This document shows, in pieces, positions 51,206 through 60,676 of a stretch of DNA of 64,000 bases (positions are counted from its first letter, which is position 1; each line of letters begins with the position of its first letter). This DNA comes from an uncultured Lacinutrix sp. GTDB lineage: Bacteria; Bacteroidota; Bacteroidia; Flavobacteriales; Flavobacteriaceae. The DNA is taken from the NCBI RefSeq assembly GCF_947500325.1, contig NZ_CANMRQ010000001.1, forward strand, positions 250,001 through 314,000. Direction: 5' to 3'. Under the pieces are notes generated by a model. The model did no database searches and had not been told where the DNA came from. It saw only the letters and a program-made list of their open reading frames with translations. The position numbers were made by a program, and so were the translations under genes.

Positions 51206-53167
51206 ATGCTTAGAAAATTAAAACTAGCAATATTTCAAGTATTAGAATCTAGTCGTAAAAAGATAGATTTTAAAAACATAAACTATTTGCCTCGTTGGGC
51301 AATATTATGTTTTGATACTACTATTTTGTTAATAGCATTGGTGGTTACTAAAATTATTATAAGTAACCTTCAAAATATTAATTATTTTTCTTTTTTGCCC
51401 ACTAGTCAAGAACTTATAGTGGTTCTTGTTAATGTAATGTTTTTCATTTTATTTAGAACTTATGCGGGTTTAATTAGACATTCTACATTTATAGATGCAG
51501 TTAAGTTTTTTTTGGCCTCAGCAGCGACATTAATTACGACCTTAGGTATTCATTACATTTATTTTTTATTTTCTAGAGAAAGTATATTTGTTATTCCTGA
51601 AATATTAGTTTATTCAATTATTTCATTCTGTGGATTGTTTTTATTTAGAATATTAGTAAAACAAGTTTTTGAAGTTTATTTAAATTATCAACATTCTGAA
51701 AATCAATTAAATGTATTAGTCTATGGTACAGATGAAAACGCGATAGCTATTGCAAGTGCATTAAAATCAGAAAAACCATCTAGATATAAAGTACTTGGTT
51801 TTGTTGATAAAGATGATAAAAATAAGAGTAAGGAGATCCTAGGATTACCAATTATATACTTGCACCGTAAAATAGCTATTACTTTAAGAGCTCATAGAGC
51901 TCAAGCATTGATTATAGCAGATAACAATCTTACAAAAGATGAAAGTATAGCGCTTATTGATAATTGCTTAGAATATAATTTCAAGGTTTTTAGAGCACCA
52001 TTAATTTCTGATATAGAAGCAAATAAAAGTCTTTCTAATCAAATAGAAAAAATTCAAATAGAAGATATTTTAGAAAGAGAACCTATAAAGCTAGATAATA
52101 AGTTAGTAGCAAAAGAAATATATAATAAATGTATTCTCGTTACAGGTGGAGCTGGATCAATAGGGAGTGAAATTGTAAGGCAAGTAGCAAATTATAGCCC
52201 AACGAAGCTAATAATATTAGATCAAGCAGAATCGCCTTTATACCGCATTCAATTAGAAATAAAAACAAGTTTTCCTGATTTAGCTTTTGAAGCAATAATA
52301 GCAGATGTAAGAAAAAGAGAAGTTATAGAACAAGTGTTTAAAGAACATAAACCTAACGTTGTTTATCACGCTGCCGCCTATAAGCATGTCCCTTTAATGG
52401 AAAGACATCCTTCTGAAGCCATTTTTTCAAATGTAATTGGTTCTAAAAACATTGCAGATTTAGCTAATATATATAAAGCAGAAAAGTTTGTTATGGTTTC
52501 AACAGATAAGGCTGTAAACCCTAGTAATGTTATGGGAGCATCGAAACGTATAGCAGAAATATATGTTCAAGCATTACAACGAAAATTACAAAGTAAAAAT
52601 AAATCTAAAACACAATATGTTACAACAAGATTTGGTAATGTATTAGGTTCAAATGGTTCTGTTGTTCCTTTGTTTAAAAAACAAATTGAGCAAGGAGGTC
52701 CTTTAACAATAACACACCCAGACATTATTAGATATTTCATGACTATTCCAGAAGCATGTCAATTAGTAATTGAAGCAGGTGCTATGGGTAATGGAGGTGA
52801 AATATTTATTTTTGATATGGGAGAAGCGGTTAAAATTATTGACCTTGCTAAGAAAATAATAAGGTTAGCAGGTTTCACGCCATACAAAGAGATAGATATT
52901 AAAGTAATTGGTCTAAGACCAGGTGAGAAATTATATGAAGAATTGCTGAATGATAAATCTGAAACGTTACCTACTTACAATGAAAAAATTATGATAGCAA
53001 AAATAGGCAGTCATGATTATGATATTGTAAATAAAATGATTTTAGATTTAGCAATTATAGCTCAAGAAGGAACTAAAGCAGAAATAGTTTTAAAAATGAA
53101 GGAGATAGTTCCTGAGTTTTTAAGCATGAATTCTGATTTTGAAAGGTTAGACAAAAAAATTGTATAA
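51206..53167 (+). CDS. PglF/WbpM-like UDP-GlcNAc 4,6-dehydratase
   Basis: A 653-residue membrane-bound SDR enzyme. About four N-terminal transmembrane helices precede a CoA-binding-like domain (LNVLVYGTDENAIAIASAL, about residues 170-290). The catalytic domain starts at ILVTGGAGSIGSEIVRQV (about 310) and has AAAYKHVPLMERHPSEA, VSTDKAVNPSNVMGASKR (Met where classical enzymes have the catalytic Tyr, as in the PglF/WbpM group) and TRFGNVLGSNGSVVPLF. It starts the UDP-diacetylbacillosamine or related pathway. It may have its own promoter. Confidence 0.93.
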   Translation: MLRKLKLAIFQVLESSRKKIDFKNINYLPRWAILCFDTTILLIALVVTKIIISNLQNINYFSFLPTSQELIVVLVNVMFFILFRTYAGLIRHSTFIDAVKFFLASAATLITTLGIHYIYFLFSRESIFVIPEILVYSIISFCGLFLFRILVKQVFEVYLNYQHSENQLNVLVYGTDENAIAIASALKSEKPSRYKVLGFVDKDDKNKSKEILGLPIIYLHRKIAITLRAHRAQALIIADNNLTKDESIALIDNCLEYNFKVFRAPLISDIEANKSLSNQIEKIQIEDILEREPIKLDNKLVAKEIYNKCILVTGGAGSIGSEIVRQVANYSPTKLIILDQAESPLYRIQLEIKTSFPDLAFEAIIADVRKREVIEQVFKEHKPNVVYHAAAYKHVPLMERHPSEAIFSNVIGSKNIADLANIYKAEKFVMVSTDKAVNPSNVMGASKRIAEIYVQALQRKLQSKNKSKTQYVTTRFGNVLGSNGSVVPLFKKQIEQGGPLTITHPDIIRYFMTIPEACQLVIEAGAMGNGGEIFIFDMGEAVKIIDLAKKIIRLAGFTPYKEIDIKVIGLRPGEKLYEELLNDKSETLPTYNEKIMIAKIGSHDYDIVNKMILDLAIIAQEGTKAEIVLKMKEIVPEFLSMNSDFERLDKKIV

Positions 53168-53225
53168 AACTTTTTCAATATAATTTTAATCTTCTCAAAA
53201 CATTTAAAATAATTAATATCAATAG

Positions 53226-54524
53226 ATGAAAATAGCGGTAATTGGTACAGGATATGTTGGTTTAGTTACTGGCACATGCTTAGCTGAAACAGGTAATGAT
53301 GTATTGTGCATTGACATAGATGAAGAAAAGGTAAAACAAATGCAACAAGGGCAAGTGCCAATATACGAGCCTCATCTTGATGTGTTATTTGATAGAAATA
53401 TAAAAGCAAACCGCTTAAAGTTTTCTACATCCCTAGAAGAAGGTATAGATCATGGAGATATAATCTTTTTGGCTTTACCAACACCTGAGGATGAAGATGG
53501 ATCAGCAGATTTAAAATATATTCTTGGGGTAGCTAACGACATTGGAAAGCTAATTAAAGAGTATAAGGTTATTGTAGACAAAAGTACAGTGCCAGTGGGA
53601 ACCTCCGATAAAGTTAAAGCTGCAATTTCAAAACATGCCAATGTGGATTTTGACGTTGTCTCTAATCCAGAATTTTTAAGGGAAGGTTTTGCTGTTGACG
53701 ATTTTTTAAAACCAGAAAGAATAGTAGTAGGAGCAGATAGTGATAAAGCCATTAAGTTAATGGAAAAACTGTATAAACCTTATGTAAGATCTGGTAATCC
53801 AATAATTATAATGGATGAAAAGTCTGCAGAATTAACAAAATACGCTTCTAATGCGTTTTTAGCAGCAAAAATAACCTTCATGAACGAGATAGCTAACTTT
53901 TGTGAAAAAGTTGGTGCAGATGTAGATAAAGTGAGAATTGGAATGGGAACAGATTCACGTATTGGAAAACGTTTTCTTTTTCCAGGTATTGGTTATGGTG
54001 GTTCTTGTTTTCCAAAAGATGTTAAAGCTCTCCATAAGTCTGGAAAAGACAACCATTATAATTTTCAAATATTAGACGCTGTAATTAATGTAAATGCAAG
54101 ACAAAAACTAGTTTTAATCCCTAAAATAGAAGCTCATTTTAATAATGATTTAAAAGGTAAAAATATTGCGGTTTGGGGATTAGCATTTAAGCCAGAAACC
54201 GATGATATAAGAGAAGCTCCAGCGCTTTATATGATTGATAATTTATTAGATTTAGGTTGTAATATTTCAGCTTACGACCCGGAAGCAATGCCTAATGTAA
54301 GAAGAAAACTAGGCGATAAAATTAATTATGGAAACTCTATGTATGATATTTTAGATAATGCAGATGCTATAGTAATTTGTACTGAATGGAGTATTTTTAG
54401 AACACCGGATTTTGAACAAATGAAAGCGAAAATGAAAGAGAAAGTTATTTTTGATGGTCGAAATCTATATGATGTTAAAGATGTTAAAAATGAGGGCTAT
54501 AAATATATTTCAATAGGAAGATAA
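53226..54524 (+). CDS. ugd: UDP-glucose 6-dehydrogenase
   Basis: A 432-residue NAD-dependent enzyme that oxidises UDP-glucose to UDP-glucuronate. It has MKIAVIGTGYVGLVTGTCLA, FLALPTPEDEDGSADL, VDKSTVPVGTSDKV, SNPEFLREGFAVDDF and the catalytic Cys in FPGIGYGGSCFPKDVKAL. These match UDP-glucose rather than the HexNAc dehydrogenases upstream. The gene runs directly into the UDP-xylose synthase gene, so UDP-GlcA and UDP-xylose are both available. Confidence 0.96.
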   Translation: MKIAVIGTGYVGLVTGTCLAETGNDVLCIDIDEEKVKQMQQGQVPIYEPHLDVLFDRNIKANRLKFSTSLEEGIDHGDIIFLALPTPEDEDGSADLKYILGVANDIGKLIKEYKVIVDKSTVPVGTSDKVKAAISKHANVDFDVVSNPEFLREGFAVDDFLKPERIVVGADSDKAIKLMEKLYKPYVRSGNPIIIMDEKSAELTKYASNAFLAAKITFMNEIANFCEKVGADVDKVRIGMGTDSRIGKRFLFPGIGYGGSCFPKDVKALHKSGKDNHYNFQILDAVINVNARQKLVLIPKIEAHFNNDLKGKNIAVWGLAFKPETDDIREAPALYMIDNLLDLGCNISAYDPEAMPNVRRKLGDKINYGNSMYDILDNADAIVICTEWSIFRTPDFEQMKAKMKEKVIFDGRNLYDVKDVKNEGYKYISIGR

Positions 54525-55514
54525 GTGAGTAAAACAGTTTTAATTACAGGTGCAGCAGGTTTTTTAGGGTCACATTTGTGTGACCGCTTTCTTAAAGAAG
54601 GTTTTAAAGTTATTGGTATGGATAATTTTATTACTGGAGATGAAAAAAACATTGCGCATTTAAAAAACAACTCAAAGTTTAGTTTTATAAAACATGATGT
54701 TACAGAGTTTATAAAAATTGAAACCGATATACATTACATTCTTCATTTTGCTTCACCAGCAAGTCCAATAGATTATTTAAAAATACCAATTCAGACTTTA
54801 AAAGTAGGATCACTAGGAACTCACAATTTATTAGGTTTAGCAAAAGCTAAAAAAGCAAGGTTATTAATAGCTTCAACATCTGAAATATATGGAGACCCAT
54901 TAGTACATCCTCAAACTGAAGATTACTATGGAAACGTTAATACCATAGGTCCAAGAGGTGTTTATGATGAAGCCAAGCGTTTTCAAGAGTCTATAACAAT
55001 GGCATATCATCGTTTCCATGGTTTAGAAACACGTATTGTTCGTATTTTTAATACTTATGGACCTAGAATGCGATTAAATGACGGTCGAGTAATTCCTGCC
55101 TTTATGGGCCAAGCATTACGAGGAGAAGACCTTACTGTTTTTGGAGATGGATCGCAGACACGTTCATTTTGTTACGTAGATGATCAAATAGAAGGTATTT
55201 ATAGATTATTAATGAGTGATTATGCTTTTCCTGTAAATATTGGAAACCCTCATGAAATAAGTATTAGTGATTTTGCTGAAGAAATAATTAAATTAACTGG
55301 CACAACACAAAAAGTAATTTATAAAGATTTACCCGTTAATGATCCATTACAAAGGCAACCAGATATTTCTCTAGCAAGAAAATTATTAGATTGGGAACCT
55401 AAAGTAAATAGAGCAGAAGGCATGAAAATTACTTTTGATTATTTTAAAAACCTAAGTGAAGAAGAACTTTATAGAAGCGACCACAAAGATTTTTCTAGTT
55501 ATAATAACAAATAA
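54525..55514 (+). CDS. UDP-glucuronate decarboxylase (UDP-xylose synthase)
   Basis: This 329-residue SDR enzyme starts at a GTG right after the ugd stop. Motifs: [65 protein letters not shown] (YxxxK) and [17 protein letters not shown]. The YDEAKRFQE block and the SEIYGDP stretch are typical of UDP-glucuronate decarboxylases. It makes UDP-xylose from UDP-GlcA, the product of its neighbour. Confidence 0.94.
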   Translation: MSKTVLITGAAGFLGSHLCDRFLKEGFKVIGMDNFITGDEKNIAHLKNNSKFSFIKHDVTEFIKIETDIHYILHFASPASPIDYLKIPIQTLKVGSLGTHNLLGLAKAKKARLLIASTSEIYGDPLVHPQTEDYYGNVNTIGPRGVYDEAKRFQESITMAYHRFHGLETRIVRIFNTYGPRMRLNDGRVIPAFMGQALRGEDLTVFGDGSQTRSFCYVDDQIEGIYRLLMSDYAFPVNIGNPHEISISDFAEEIIKLTGTTQKVIYKDLPVNDPLQRQPDISLARKLLDWEPKVNRAEGMKITFDYFKNLSEEELYRSDHKDFSSYNNK

Positions 55515-55517
55515 TTA

Positions 55518-56921
55518 ATGGAATATAAACGCGGAAGATATTCTTGGTTATTAAGGCCATTTCTTATCATTTTTGACCTTACGGTCATTAATATTTTAGC
55601 GTTTTACTATTTTAATTTTAATGATCAAAATCTTTATTTTTTCTCTTCAGCTTTTTTTAATAATAAGCACTTACTATATATTATTTATACTATTATATTT
55701 TGGTTAATAACAACCTCTTTTATAAAATTTTATGATGTTTATCGTTATACTTCAGCATTAAATATTTTATCACTGCTAGTAAAACAATTCTTCTTGTTTA
55801 GTATTGTTGTCTATGCTTTTATAGGTGTGTTTAGAAGTATTAATGTTCAAGCATTTGTAACTTTAAAGTACCTTTTATATACTTTCTCGTGTATTAGTCT
55901 TTTAAAACTTTTTAGCTATTATATGTTAAAATCTTATCGTTCCTATCTTAGTGGAAATGTAAGACATGTTGTAATAATAGGAAATACTCAAGGAGCCCAA
56001 GAATTAGAATCTATTTTTAAAAACAAAAAAGAATTGGGTTATAATTTATTAGAAAAGTTTAACACTGGAAAAGGTAATAAAACTAGTATTAAAGATAGTT
56101 TTGAATTTCTAGAAAATCACAAAAATATAGATGAAATTTATTGTGCAATTGATGATTTAACAGAGAAAGAGGTTAATGATTATGTTAAGTATGCTAATAT
56201 TAATCATTGCAACATTAAATTTATTCCAAACACAAAAAAACTATTTACTAAAAGATTAAAGACAGATTTTTACAACTATTTACCTGTTTTATCTATACAA
56301 GAAGTATCTTTAAATGAGGATACCAATAAGTTTCTTAAGCGTAGTTTCGATGTTGTTTTTTCAATATTTATAATTGTATTTATATTGTCTTGGGTTTATG
56401 TTATCCTTTTTATTGTAATAAAATTAGAATCTAAAGGTCCAGTTATCTATAAACACAAACGTAATGGTATAAATTATAAAGAGTTTAATTGCTTTAAATT
56501 TAGATCACTAAAAACTATTAAAGAGGTACAAGGCACTTATGTAAAACAAAATGATAGTAGAGTAACCAAAATAGGGAAGTTTATTCGTAAAACCAGTATT
56601 GACGAATTACCTCAATTTGTAAATGTACTAATAGGAGACATGTCTGTAGTTGGCCCAAGACCACATATGTTAAGTTATACTGAAGAATATTCAAAAAAAA
56701 TTGATAAATATAATTTCATTTTTAGACACAATGTAAAACCAGGAGTTACCGGTTTAGCTCAAGTTAAAGGATATCGTGGAGAGATAAAAAATGATGAAGA
56801 CATTATAAATCGAGTAAAATACGATATATTTTATATAGAAAACTGGTCATTATTATTAGATATAAAGATTATATTTCAAACCATAAGCCATATTTTTAAA
56901 GGGCAAAAACAAGCCTATTAA
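55518..56921 (+). CDS. WcaJ/WbaP-like polyprenyl glycosylphosphotransferase (third)
   Basis: A 467-residue protein with about four N-terminal transmembrane helices, a nucleotide-binding-like domain (about 150-255), a fifth helix (about 275-300), and the catalytic C-terminal domain with NCFKFRSLKT, RKTSIDELPQFVNVLIGDMS, VVGPRPHMLSYT, and NVKPGVTGLAQVKGYRGE. Proteins of this size commonly load glucose- or galactose-1-phosphate onto undecaprenyl phosphate. It is the third initiating enzyme of the locus, and it starts 3 nt after the UDP-xylose synthase gene. Confidence 0.93.
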   Translation: MEYKRGRYSWLLRPFLIIFDLTVINILAFYYFNFNDQNLYFFSSAFFNNKHLLYIIYTIIFWLITTSFIKFYDVYRYTSALNILSLLVKQFFLFSIVVYAFIGVFRSINVQAFVTLKYLLYTFSCISLLKLFSYYMLKSYRSYLSGNVRHVVIIGNTQGAQELESIFKNKKELGYNLLEKFNTGKGNKTSIKDSFEFLENHKNIDEIYCAIDDLTEKEVNDYVKYANINHCNIKFIPNTKKLFTKRLKTDFYNYLPVLSIQEVSLNEDTNKFLKRSFDVVFSIFIIVFILSWVYVILFIVIKLESKGPVIYKHKRNGINYKEFNCFKFRSLKTIKEVQGTYVKQNDSRVTKIGKFIRKTSIDELPQFVNVLIGDMSVVGPRPHMLSYTEEYSKKIDKYNFIFRHNVKPGVTGLAQVKGYRGEIKNDEDIINRVKYDIFYIENWSLLLDIKIIFQTISHIFKGQKQAY

Positions 56922-56929
56922 TATTTATA

Positions 56930-57709
56930 TTGAAAGCACTCGTTTCTATAATAACACCGCTGTATAATTCTGAATCATTTATTACAGAAACGATATCAAG
57001 TATATTAAATCAAACTTATAAAAATTGGGAACTAATTCTAGTCGATGATTGCTCCATAGATAAAACAGTAGAACTTATACAAGAGCTTGTTTTAAAACAT
57101 AAAAACATAAAACTGTTAAAAAATAAGAGTAATTCTGGCGCTGCAGTTTCAAGAAATAATGGTATAAATATAGCTAAAGGTGACTTTATTGCCTTTTTAG
57201 ACGCAGATGATTTGTGGAAACCTCAAAAACTAGAGAAACAAATACAATTTATGCATGAAGAAAATTGTAATGTTTGTTTTTGCAGTTATGAGCAAATAGA
57301 CGAATCCAGCAAGCCACTTAATATATTAGTTAAGGCATTGCCTATTTTAAGCTATAAAAAGCTATTAAAAACAAATTATCTTGGTAACCTAACAGGAATA
57401 TATAATGCTAAGACTTTAGGTAAAATAACGACTCCTAATTTAAGAAAAAGGCAAGATTGGTTACTTTGGCTGGCTGCTATAAAAAAATCAGGTAAACCTG
57501 CTAGAAGCATTCAAGAGTCTTTAGCATATTATCGTGTTCGTAAAGGATCCATATCTTCTAACAAAATATCTCTTTTAAAATATAATTACTTAGTATACAA
57601 AAAAGGACTGGGTTTTTCTACGCTAAAATCTTGCTACAGAATGTTGGTATTTTTATATGAACATTTTTTTGTAAAATCTAAACGAATAATCTCTATAGAT
57701 GAGAAATAA
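56930..57709 (+). CDS. GT2 family glycosyltransferase
   Basis: This 259-residue GT-A protein starts at a TTG (56930). Motifs are VSIITPLYNSESFITETISS, LILVDDCSIDKTVELIQ (Asp pair), GAAVSRNNGINIAKGDFIAF and LDADDLWKPQKLEKQ (DxD motif), the canonical family 2 core; the C-terminus after about 210 is short and basic with no membrane helix. It would add a sugar to the lipid-linked oligosaccharide. Its 3' end overlaps the converging PaaK-like gene by 17 nt; it is the last gene of the rightward locus. Confidence 0.92.
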   Translation: MKALVSIITPLYNSESFITETISSILNQTYKNWELILVDDCSIDKTVELIQELVLKHKNIKLLKNKSNSGAAVSRNNGINIAKGDFIAFLDADDLWKPQKLEKQIQFMHEENCNVCFCSYEQIDESSKPLNILVKALPILSYKKLLKTNYLGNLTGIYNAKTLGKITTPNLRKRQDWLLWLAAIKKSGKPARSIQESLAYYRVRKGSISSNKISLLKYNYLVYKKGLGFSTLKSCYRMLVFLYEHFFVKSKRIISIDEK

Positions 57710-59000
57710 ACTGTTTTAGTTTGCCACTTTTTGCACGAGTTAATTTTTCTTTTCTTTCAAATTTAACAGTCAAATTGGACTCTAAGTATTTATCAAACGC
57801 AGCTTTTATCTTTTTTAATTTTTCTTTAGAAAGGACTTCGCTACTAACATAACTCACTTTAAAAGTGTCTAATTCTAATTGTTCTATTATAAACTCTTTT
57901 ACACTAGATTTATCTTCAATAATTGTTTTTGTAACGTAATAAAATGTTAAACCAGCAGCTTTTTTTCCACTAGGCAAAATAGCAATATCATTAGTTCTCC
58001 CTATTAATTTTTCAAGAATAGGTTTTTGTAATGTGCTATCTTTAGAAAGCATACCAATATCTCCTAAATCGTAGCGAATAAAAGGATGAGCTTTATTATA
58101 TAATGAAGTAATTACTACTCGACCAACATTTCCATAAGGTAAAATAGCTCCAGATTCATCAACAATTTCAACATATAAATCTGTACTATTTATTAACCAT
58201 TGATTTAATGTGTTTTGGAAAGCAATTAAACCCAACTCTGCTGCGCCGTATTCATTAACTATTGGTATTCCAAACTGCTTCTCTAAAAGGTTTTTGTCGA
58301 TTTTATATAACATTTCGGAAGTTACAATACAAACCTTCAAACTTGGACAAACAGATTTTAAAACGATTTGTTTACGTTCTAAATATTTTGCAAACTGAAC
58401 AATAGAACTTGTATAACCATTAATGTAATCGAAAGAAGTACGTTTAAATTTGTTGAGGTTTTTTTCTAACTGGTTATCACTTAAATCGAACACCGAAAAT
58501 CTAAAACGATTCGCTAAAGTATCTTTAAAACGTTCTTTATAGTAGCCTTTTTTATTTAAAGGAATGCCATAAAATCGCGCTTGTTTAGAGGTATTAATAT
58601 TTAAATTATACCAACTAAATCTATTTTTAAAAACAGACCAAGTTAACGCATGAGAGAACTTGTCTTTTGCAAAAATAAAAGGAGTTCCAGATGAACCTGA
58701 AGTTTTATGAACGTGACAGTTTTTCTTAGTATAACCTTTAGACAATCTATTATTTATAGGTTGTTGTAAATCTTTTTTTGTGAGTATAGGAATAGAACTC
58801 CAGTCGTTTATATTTATTTTTTCTGCTAAAGATTTATAAAAAAGATTGTTATTTAAATGATAATTAACAATATCCTTTTTCTGCTTTTCTAAGTATTTAA
58901 TAAAATCTTCATTATTTAATTTATTAATATTATTAAAAACACGATTAGCTTTCTTGACAGGAAAGCCATTAAATTTTAAACTAATGTCAAATAAATTCAA
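57693..59000 (-). CDS. PaaK/CapK-like adenylate-forming ligase
   Basis: A phenylacetate-CoA-ligase-like protein with KTSGSSGTPFIF (ATP loop), the YGAAELGLIAFQ motif, GRVVITSLYN, FIRYDLGDIG and ERKEKLTRAKSGKLKQ (C-terminal lysine region). I place the start at a TTG at 59000 (435 residues), giving MNLFDISLKFNGFPVKKA, a typical family beginning; the longest frame begins at an ATG at 59072 but would add a hydrophobic stretch and run into purD. CapK-like members are common in capsule loci, where a CoA- or AMP-activated acid may be attached to a sugar. The substrate is unknown. Confidence 0.85.
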   Translation of the reverse strand: MNLFDISLKFNGFPVKKANRVFNNINKLNNEDFIKYLEKQKKDIVNYHLNNNLFYKSLAEKININDWSSIPILTKKDLQQPINNRLSKGYTKKNCHVHKTSGSSGTPFIFAKDKFSHALTWSVFKNRFSWYNLNINTSKQARFYGIPLNKKGYYKERFKDTLANRFRFSVFDLSDNQLEKNLNKFKRTSFDYINGYTSSIVQFAKYLERKQIVLKSVCPSLKVCIVTSEMLYKIDKNLLEKQFGIPIVNEYGAAELGLIAFQNTLNQWLINSTDLYVEIVDESGAILPYGNVGRVVITSLYNKAHPFIRYDLGDIGMLSKDSTLQKPILEKLIGRTNDIAILPSGKKAAGLTFYYVTKTIIEDKSSVKEFIIEQLELDTFKVSYVSSEVLSKEKLKKIKAAFDKYLESNLTVKFERKEKLTRAKSGKLKQFISHL

Positions 59001-59039
59001 AAGAAAAAGGTATAAATATGTTTTTGTAAAGTAAATAAT

Positions 59040-59047
59040 TATTTTTG
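59040..59047 (+). promoter_or_regulatory. -7 promoter element of purD
   Basis: TATTTTTG matches TAnnTTTG exactly and lies 17 nt before the purD ATG at 59065. It supports a purD transcription unit separate from the polysaccharide locus and argues against the longest start for the divergent PaaK-like gene. Confidence 0.6.
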
Positions 59048-59064
59048 CGCAAACAACAACAACA

Positions 59065-60336
59065 ATGAACATTTTAATACTTGGTTCTGGAGGAAGAGAA
59101 CATACTATAGCTTGGAAAATTGCACAAAGCAGTAAGTGCGAGAAACTTTTTGTTGCACCGGGAAACTCTGGAACAGCAACAATAGCTACTAATATTTCAA
59201 TTAGTGTTACAGATTTTAATGCTATTAAAGAAACCGTGTTAAGTAACGATATTTCAATGGTCGTTGTAGGTCCTGAAGATCCTTTGGTACAAGGTGTTCA
59301 TGATTTTTTCTTAACAGACGATGCTCTTAAAAATGTTGCCGTTATTGGGCCTCAAAAAGCAGCAGCAGAATTAGAAGGTAGTAAAGAATTCGCTAAAGAA
59401 TTCTTATTTAGACATAATATTCCAACCGCAGCTTATCAAAGTTTTAATGCATCAAATGTTAATGATGGTTATGCTTTTTTAGAAACATTAAAACCACCCT
59501 ACGTATTGAAGGCTGATGGTTTAGCAGCAGGTAAAGGAGTCGTTATTCTTGATGATATTGAAGAGGCAAAAGCAGAATTAAAAGCAATGTTAGTAGATGC
59601 TAAATTTGGTAATGCTAGTACTAAAGTTGTTATTGAAGAGTTTTTAGACGGAATAGAATTAAGTTGTTTCGTTTTAACAGATGGTAAAAATTATAAAATT
59701 TTACCTACTGCAAAAGATTATAAGCGTATTGGAGAAGGAGATACAGGATTGAATACTGGAGGAATGGGAGCTATTTCACCTGTACCATTTGCAGATGAGA
59801 CGTTCATGGAAAAAATAAAGAATCGTGTTGTTATTCCAACAATTAATGGACTTCAAAAAGATAACTTACCTTATAAAGGCTTTGTGTTTATAGGACTTAT
59901 AAAAGTTGGAGAAGATCCTTTTGTTATTGAATATAATGTTCGATTAGGTGATCCAGAAACAGAAGTTGTTTTACCGCGTTTAAAAAATGATTTAGTAGAT
60001 GTGTTTAATGCTGTTGCAAACCAAACATTAGATGCTATTGAAATAGAAATTGATGATAGAGCTGCAACAACAGTAATGTTAGTTTCTGGTGGCTATCCTG
60101 AAGCTTATGAAAAAGGAAAAATAATTTCTGGAATAGAAAATATTAAAGATTCTATTGTTTTTCACGCAGGAGCACAAGAGAAAGATGGAGATATAGTTAC
60201 ATCTGGTGGACGAGTTATGGCTATTACAAGTTATGGGGAAACCTATAAAGAGGCCATAAAAAAATCTTATCAAAATATAGAAAAACTACATTTTGATAAG
60301 ATGAATTACCGAAAAGATATTGGTTTCGATTTATAG
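59065..60336 (+). CDS. purD: Phosphoribosylamine-glycine ligase
   Basis: A 423-residue ATP-grasp enzyme of purine synthesis that joins glycine to 5-phosphoribosylamine. It has MNILILGSGGREHTIAWKIA, VVGPEDPLVQGVHDFF, VLKADGLAAGKGVVI, TKVVIEEFLDGIELS, LNTGGMGAISPVPF and EYNVRLGDPETEVVLPRL. The length and domain order are standard. The stop overlaps the converging DUF6341 gene by 6 nt. Confidence 0.97.
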   Translation: MNILILGSGGREHTIAWKIAQSSKCEKLFVAPGNSGTATIATNISISVTDFNAIKETVLSNDISMVVVGPEDPLVQGVHDFFLTDDALKNVAVIGPQKAAAELEGSKEFAKEFLFRHNIPTAAYQSFNASNVNDGYAFLETLKPPYVLKADGLAAGKGVVILDDIEEAKAELKAMLVDAKFGNASTKVVIEEFLDGIELSCFVLTDGKNYKILPTAKDYKRIGEGDTGLNTGGMGAISPVPFADETFMEKIKNRVVIPTINGLQKDNLPYKGFVFIGLIKVGEDPFVIEYNVRLGDPETEVVLPRLKNDLVDVFNAVANQTLDAIEIEIDDRAATTVMLVSGGYPEAYEKGKIISGIENIKDSIVFHAGAQEKDGDIVTSGGRVMAITSYGETYKEAIKKSYQNIEKLHFDKMNYRKDIGFDL

Positions 60337-60558
60337 GTATGAATGTGAAGAGATGCTTTTATCTTCTTCATTATTGTCATTAAATTTCTTTAATTGTAGC
60401 ATCCAGTATACAAATGCTACCGAGCCTATAATTGTAAAAAACCAAGACATAAAGTTTGCAGCAAACCAACTGTCTAGCTCTAAAGCTCTTAAAGCATCAA
60501 ATGGTGCAAACAATACGTTTACAAATAAGTCTTGAATGGCATAAAAAAATTCTTTCAT
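60331..60558 (-). CDS. DUF6341 family small membrane protein
   Basis: A 75-residue protein with an amphipathic N-terminal part (MKEFFYAIQDLFVNVLFAPF), a Trp-containing segment (LDSWFAANFMSWFF) and one transmembrane helix (TIIGSVAFVYWMLQLKKF), then a short acidic tail. It matches, as I remember it, the DUF6341 family found in Flavobacteriia. Function is unknown. A 6-bp hairpin (60577-60594) lies in the presumed 5' leader. The gene next to it, DUF6427, is divergent. Confidence 0.8.
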   Translation of the reverse strand: MKEFFYAIQDLFVNVLFAPFDALRALELDSWFAANFMSWFFTIIGSVAFVYWMLQLKKFNDNNEEDKSISSHSYL

Positions 60559-60676
60559 CTTAATATTATTTTTTAGTGGTGATTTTTTTCACCATCATAA
60601 TTTAAAAATATAAACTATAGGACTATGATTTTAAACATAGTAGTATATTTATAAGGCAAAAATACAAAAACCAATA

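Noticed and set aside
51877-51905. Repeated GAGCTC sites in the PglF-like gene
   Set aside because: Two close six-base palindromes in coding sequence; too short to count as a regulatory or recombination site.
60320-60535. Plus-strand 71-codon open frame over the DUF6341 gene
   Set aside because: The minus-strand product has the membrane helix and sequence of a known small family; the plus-strand frame is low-complexity and looks like its antisense shadow.
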